Of a stretch of DNA of 10,179 nt, positions 6,471 to 10,179 are shown piece by piece. Source of the DNA: Christiangramia sp. GTDB taxonomy: Bacteria > Bacteroidota > Bacteroidia > Flavobacteriales > Flavobacteriaceae. The notes below the pieces were generated by a model. It had not been told where the DNA came from and made no database searches. It was given only the letters and a program-made list of their open reading frames with translations. Where the stretch lies: the NCBI GenBank assembly GCA_024635735.1, contig JAGXII010000142.1:1-10179 (forward strand). The letters run 5' to 3'. A program made the position numbers and the translations under genes. Position 1 is the first letter of the stretch; the number at the start of each line of letters is the position of its first letter.

Positions 6471-9173
6471 TTAGTTCTGGTTTTTTGAAGTTGTATCTGT
6501 TTTTTTCCTGGTATTCTTTAAAATACCGCCCAGAATATTCTTTGCCGCATTCTCCACTTCTTGTTGCTGTTGAGCTTTGGTTACCGAATCACGTTTGGTT
6601 GGAATCAAAATTCCGGTGGAATCTTTCGTGGTTTTAGTTGCCGTAGAATCTTTTACAAAAGGCTGATTAGGATCTCTTTTTCCCTTAAGAATATCATTAA
6701 TCGCATCAATTCCTTTTTGTTCAAGTTTAGATTTCTGCTTTTCCACGATCTTCTGCGTGAGACTGCTTACCGCCTGGTTCATATCCAGATTGATCTTTGG
6801 ATTTTGAAAAGTTCCTGTGAGTCCTATAGGTAATTCTACACTCATATTCTGTATTTCATCACCGCCTAACTTACTCAGTGCGCCTCCAACTTCACTTCCA
6901 AGATATTTAGCAGGAACATCCATTTTAAGATTATAATTCATGGCCATATCAAATCCATGGCTTCCGGAGACGTTCACATTAATATCTTTAATCTTAAAAT
7001 CGAATGGTGCTATCTGTACCATTCCATCATTAAAGGTAAGTTTAGTTTTAAGGTTATCCAGATTGATTTTACTAAAGTCAATAAAATTCAATTTCCCGTC
7101 AAGTTGTGCCAGTAGTGCGGCCTGTTCCGGTCTGATTTCAGCAGTTAAAATTTGAGCAAGCGCATTTCCCACAATAGTATTTAGCTGAGGGGTGAAATCA
7201 CTATTAAGATTACCTTTTAAATTGAGTGTAGACTGTAGTTTTCCCTGCAGTGCTTTTGCCAGCGGTGCCAATCCCTGCATTAAATCAAGGCCGTTAAAAC
7301 TGGAAGCTATATCCAGAGAGTTCAGAGCCAGATCCATTTCAAAAACAGGAGTCTTATTTTTAGTGGAAACCATTCCGTCCAAACCAATACTTCCATTAAA
7401 AATGTTAGTAGTTATATTTTCAAGTCTGGCTGTTTCATCATTTATTACTAAAACTCCTTTGGCATTCTTAAGTTCAAGGTTATCATAAATAACCTTATTG
7501 GCGTTAAAATTAAGGGTGATATCAAGGAAAGAAGGTATTTGGATAGCTTCTTCTCCGGTTGTAGTAGTCACTGTTCTATCGCTGCCATCTTCAGCGGGTT
7601 TTTCCTCGGTTTTAGCAATCTTGAAATCGTTTATAGAAAATGTGTTGGAACGGGCCTGAAAATTACCTTTTAACTTTTGGTCTGTAAACAGGAAGCCAAT
7701 TAGGTTTTGAAGTGAACCCGATGCTTCCAGATCGGTCTGGCCGGTGGTGAGTTTTAAATCGGGTACCTGGACATTTCCCTGATTAAAATTGAAGTTCGCA
7801 CTGGAGATCTTTACTTCATTTGGTATCTCCGGTGAACGATAACTGAAATTTTTTATGGAAGCCAATCCACTGCTTTTTACATTTTGATATTGTTCCTTTT
7901 CAATAGAATTCATATCAAAACTGGTTTGCACATCGGCGGTGAGTATTCCGTTAAGATCCTGTTCCATTTCCAAAGGGTAAGCCTTGCTGATATTAGCAAG
8001 ATTTACGGTTCCCTTTACTGCAAGATTAACAAACATGTTTTCGGTAAGATTGCTAAGTCGTCCTTTCGCCGCAAACCTGTCTTCATCAATCCTGAAAGTG
8101 GCTTTATCAATATTCACATAGGTATCTTGCGCTAATCCGGTCTCGTTAATAACTTCCATAACAAGGTTTATGTCCTGAACACTTTTTGGTAAATCGGGAT
8201 ATTTAAAGGACGCGTTATCTGAACTTACTTTTATATCCATTTTAGGAATATAGGTGTCATCTACAATCCCGAATATTCTACCGTTAACTATAAAATTACC
8301 GTTAGTGTTGACGTTTTCTATGTTTTTGGCATAGGTTGCGGGAATAACGGCAAGGAAGTTCTTGAAGTCGGAAGAAGGAGTTTTAAAAGTTAAATCCAGT
8401 TCGTTGTTATCTTCATTCACCTGCACATATCCATCAAAGGTTAAGGGTAATTGATTGATTCTGGCTTCATTTTCAAGAAAAGTATATTTTAAATTATCCA
8501 GATCCATCAGGAAATCCGCATCCAGACTAATGGTGTTATTGTCAAGATAATTCACACCGTCATAATCAAGAGATACCAAAGCTTCAGAATATGTTTTTAG
8601 TTTGGATTCTGAAAGGGAAAAATCGCCATTACCTTCATGATTCAGATCTCTAATATCTAAAGTGATTTTAGATTTTTCATCTACATATTTAACCCTGGAA
8701 TTATTGATTTCATAATGCTTAAGATCCAGACTAAATGCGGAGCTGTCTGAAGTTTTTGCAGATGTTGTGTCTTCTATAGCAATTTCATAATTGTTTCTTC
8801 CCAGGGAATCTACCTTAATGTTAAGAAAGGTATTATTGAAACTGAGTTTGTCAATTTTCTTTGGCTCTTCACTACTTTTAAAAAGTTCTTTGACCGACAT
8901 TTCCAGGATGACCTCGTCACTAAGCGCCAGGGTATCTCCCTTAAATGGTGTATTGTTAACCACACTTAAATCTTCGATCACAAGGGTTGCCTGCGGAAAG
9001 CTTCGAAACATGCTGAGGTTGACATCTGAGAATTCAACCTGTGCATTCACATTTTTATTGATGGTTTTACGCAACAGATCCTTAAGTTGAGATTCAAAAA
9101 TGAAAGGCGTGGCTATCAATAAAATGATGACAGTAAGCAGAACGAAACTAATTATCTTAAATATCTTTTTCAT
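6471..9173 (-). CDS. AsmA-family envelope protein, 900 residues
   Basis: A large AsmA-like protein. In E. coli, AsmA, TamB and YhdP are inner-membrane-anchored periplasmic proteins implicated in phospholipid traffic to the outer membrane and envelope integrity; the same role here is a family-level inference. Residues 1-27 form a positively charged start (MKKIFK) and one hydrophobic helix, giving an uncleaved anchor with the rest in the periplasm. The AsmA N-terminal block follows (QLKDLLRKTINKNVNAQVEF, SDVNLSMFRSFPQATLVIEDL, about 29-72). The centre is long, beta-rich and repetitive in style (LDL, NLKG, FNGSI). A Thr/Glu-rich linker lies near 520-545. The AsmA C-terminal region spans about 600-790, with LNLKGNLNSDFTP and LPIGLTGTFQNPKINLDM near its end. 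The last 100 residues are charged and low in complexity (QKGIDAINDILKG, KDST repeats, QQQQ). Its ATG overlaps the transporter stop (ATGA), so it is translated from the same message. Confidence 0.9.
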   Translation of the reverse strand: MKKIFKIISFVLLTVIILLIATPFIFESQLKDLLRKTINKNVNAQVEFSDVNLSMFRSFPQATLVIEDLSVVNNTPFKGDTLALSDEVILEMSVKELFKSSEEPKKIDKLSFNNTFLNIKVDSLGRNNYEIAIEDTTSAKTSDSSAFSLDLKHYEINNSRVKYVDEKSKITLDIRDLNHEGNGDFSLSESKLKTYSEALVSLDYDGVNYLDNNTISLDADFLMDLDNLKYTFLENEARINQLPLTFDGYVQVNEDNNELDLTFKTPSSDFKNFLAVIPATYAKNIENVNTNGNFIVNGRIFGIVDDTYIPKMDIKVSSDNASFKYPDLPKSVQDINLVMEVINETGLAQDTYVNIDKATFRIDEDRFAAKGRLSNLTENMFVNLAVKGTVNLANISKAYPLEMEQDLNGILTADVQTSFDMNSIEKEQYQNVKSSGLASIKNFSYRSPEIPNEVKISSANFNFNQGNVQVPDLKLTTGQTDLEASGSLQNLIGFLFTDQKLKGNFQARSNTFSINDFKIAKTEEKPAEDGSDRTVTTTTGEEAIQIPSFLDITLNFNANKVIYDNLELKNAKGVLVINDETARLENITTNIFNGSIGLDGMVSTKNKTPVFEMDLALNSLDIASSFNGLDLMQGLAPLAKALQGKLQSTLNLKGNLNSDFTPQLNTIVGNALAQILTAEIRPEQAALLAQLDGKLNFIDFSKINLDNLKTKLTFNDGMVQIAPFDFKIKDINVNVSGSHGFDMAMNYNLKMDVPAKYLGSEVGGALSKLGGDEIQNMSVELPIGLTGTFQNPKINLDMNQAVSSLTQKIVEKQKSKLEQKGIDAINDILKGKRDPNQPFVKDSTATKTTKDSTGILIPTKRDSVTKAQQQQEVENAAKNILGGILKNTRKKTDTTSKNQN

Positions 9174-9859
9174 ATCTGGTCAAACTTTAATTCTTCAGCA
9201 GCTTCAAGGCTAAAAATTCTTCTTAGCCCGTATACCGCAATGTATAAAAACGGAGTGTCCAGAATCGCAATTAAAACCTTGAATAAAAATCCGCTAAGTA
9301 ATAATCCGCCAAAAAGGCTCCAGTCTATCTTACCAAAACTACAGAGCAAAAACAGGACCGAAAAGGTATCGACGAACTGAGAGAAGAACGTGGAAAAGTT
9401 ATTTCTAATCCATAAATGCCTGCCTTTTGTAAGCTTTTTCCAAAAATGGAAAAGCTGTATGTCTATATATTGAGCCAGCAGGTAGGCGACCATAGACGCA
9501 AAAACAGCGATAGCTGCAGCTCCAAAAACCTTTTCAAATAAAGTGTTTCCTACCGGCGACCAGGTTGTGGCAGGAACTGCATTAGAAAGGTACACAATAA
9601 TTAAGGAAAAAAAGGAGGCGAAAATTCCTGTTGTAACCACCTGGTTCGCCTTTTTCTTACCGTAAACCTCACTTATAATGTCGGTTATTAAAAATGTCAC
9701 GGGATAGGGCAGAATTCCAACAGAAATTTCAAAAGTATACATTCCGAAAAAATCCCAGTAGAAAAACTTTTGAAAGATCAGGTTAGAAACAACAAGGGAT
9801 GTAATAAACAGAGCTGTAAGGACCATATAGATTTGCTGAGCCTTAAGCTTGTCTTTCAT
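9170..9859 (-). CDS. yhhQ: Queuosine-precursor transporter, YhhQ family (vitamin-uptake-like)
   Basis: An inner-membrane protein of 229 residues with about six hydrophobic segments. E. coli YhhQ imports the 7-deazaguanine precursors preQ0/preQ1 used to make queuosine in tRNA; this family role is applied here by similarity. Diagnostic blocks: GILPYPVTFLITDIISEVYGKKKANQVV (48-75, with P51, P53, D60, E64 and YGKK), the family's best signature, and LLAQYIDIQLFHFWKKLT (127-144) followed by HLWIRNNFSTFFSQFVDT (148-165), with D133 and D164. C-terminal: KVLIAILDTPFLY (194-206). I chose the ATG at 9859 (MKDKLKAQQ). An in-frame TTG at 9874 would add five residues (MAKFY), but ATG is the commoner start and fits the usual short cytoplasmic tail. 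No other queuosine gene is visible. It leads a two-gene operon with asmA. Confidence 0.9.
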   Translation of the reverse strand: MKDKLKAQQIYMVLTALFITSLVVSNLIFQKFFYWDFFGMYTFEISVGILPYPVTFLITDIISEVYGKKKANQVVTTGIFASFFSLIIVYLSNAVPATTWSPVGNTLFEKVFGAAAIAVFASMVAYLLAQYIDIQLFHFWKKLTKGRHLWIRNNFSTFFSQFVDTFSVLFLLCSFGKIDWSLFGGLLLSGFLFKVLIAILDTPFLYIAVYGLRRIFSLEAAEELKFDQI

Positions 9860-9896
9860 ATAAAATTTGGCCAAATTTTTTTATTAAAGTCTTTAC

Positions 9897-9904
9897 CAAA
9901 AATA
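9897..9904 (-). promoter_or_regulatory. Candidate -7 box of the yhhQ-asmA operon
   Basis: Minus-strand TATTTTTG matches TAnnTTTG exactly and lies about 37 bp upstream of the ATG at 9859, a plausible leader length. The position expected for a TTTG -33 element (9924-9927) reads AGCA, so only half of the promoter consensus is present. Confidence 0.35.
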
Positions 9905-9980
9905 AGAGTATGTGGTTTTGTTTTGCTTAATTTGCTGTGAAATTATTTGCCGCTACCTCTTAAAATTTTCTTAATTCACA

Positions 9981-10100
9981 TTGAAATCCCCGAAAACTGT
10001 AATATTAGCCCTGGGAAGTAATCTAGGTGACCGCCTGGATATTATGCAGCAAGCCCTTAATAAAATTCATGAAGAGAACATTAACTTTAGGACTTATTAA
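9981..10100 (+). pseudogene. folK: folK 5' remnant (HPPK N-terminus, broken after about 32 codons)
   Basis: The frame reads (L/M)KSPKTVILALGSNLGDRLDIMQQALNKIHEE. ALGSNLGDR at residues 10-18 is the hallmark N-terminus of 6-hydroxymethyl-7,8-dihydropterin pyrophosphokinase, which transfers pyrophosphate from ATP in folate synthesis; the full enzyme has about 150-170 residues. Here a TTG is the only start that gives the normal N-terminus; an ATG is absent. After residue 32 the sequence becomes NINFRTY and stops at 10098-10100, with none of the expected ETxP or catalytic HPR-type segments following in any frame up to 10179. So the gene is truncated or interrupted here, not merely cut by the window. 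It is divergent from yhhQ with a 121-bp spacer. A complete folK elsewhere is expected because folate synthesis normally requires it. Confidence 0.75.
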
Positions 10101-10179
10101 AATAAAATGCAAGCTAATTAGATCAGAGATTAATGGATGCATTAAGATAATTGTATGGATTTGCTGGAACCTTCAGAAG

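Noticed and set aside
9872..9891. TTTTTGG...AAAATTTG as the yhhQ promoter close to the start
   Set aside because: The spacing is 17 bp, the -7 box starts AA instead of TA, and it would leave only about 8 bases before the ATG; the upstream TATTTTTG is a better -7 candidate.
10123..10179. Minus-strand open frame entering from the right edge and ending at TGA 10123-10125 (VPANPYNYLNASINL)
   Set aside because: Only 18 codons, no recognisable family, and a second minus frame is also open for 11 codons. It is mentioned under the folK junction but not supported as a gene.
1..10179. Complete mobile element, CRISPR array, defence system or tRNA
   Set aside because: I found no transposase or integrase coding sequence, no regularly spaced repeats, no Cas-like or restriction-type gene, and no tRNA-like cloverleaf. 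The double palindrome and the folK break are the only hints of mobility.

Overview
The window looks like ordinary chromosome from a marine-type Flavobacteriaceae species (Bacteroidota), of the Gramella/Christiangramia, Zunongwangia or Salegentibacter kind. The reasons are the AT-rich DNA, the Bacteroidota-type -33/-7 promoter elements (TTTG, TAnnTTTG), the near absence of Shine-Dalgarno sequences, and the families present (DUF5522, DUF2797, bacterial GH3, a large AsmA-like protein, a long-form urocanase). The genus is inferred from the protein sequences by eye.

Layout. Bases 1-397 (minus) hold a small cysteine-rich DUF5522 protein followed 6 bp later by the N-terminus of urocanate hydratase (hutU), which is cut by the window edge. 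Divergent from them, 430-756 (plus) encodes a 108-residue protein with an HEKIH motif and a membrane-type segment. A double palindrome (763-819) follows. Bases 865-3913 (plus) form a tight three-gene operon: an ACC-deaminase/D-cysteine-desulfhydrase-family PLP enzyme, a lipoprotein N-acetylglucosaminidase with a LysM domain, and hemL (glutamate-1-semialdehyde aminomutase, tetrapyrrole synthesis). HemL overlaps tail to tail with a GH3-family acyl-amide synthetase (3900-5426, minus). The GH3 gene has a good -33/-7 promoter in the 112-bp divergent spacer it shares with a DUF2797 zinc-ribbon protein (5539-6336, plus).

Bases 6471-9859 (minus) hold a translationally coupled pair: a YhhQ-family queuosine-precursor transporter, then a 900-residue AsmA-like envelope protein, joined by an ATGA overlap. 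At the right edge (9981-10100, plus) is the start of folK (dihydropteridine pyrophosphokinase). It loses similarity to the family after about 32 codons and runs into a stop, so it is a remnant or a rearrangement junction.

Taken together the window is mostly core metabolism (histidine catabolism, tetrapyrrole and queuosine supply) and envelope maintenance (muramidase-like lipoprotein, AsmA). I see no tRNA, rRNA, CRISPR array, complete insertion sequence or phage gene. No stretch over 300 bp lacks a gene. The least explained items are the folK junction, the double palindrome, the small HExxH protein and the GIY-YIG-like segment in the DUF2797 protein.
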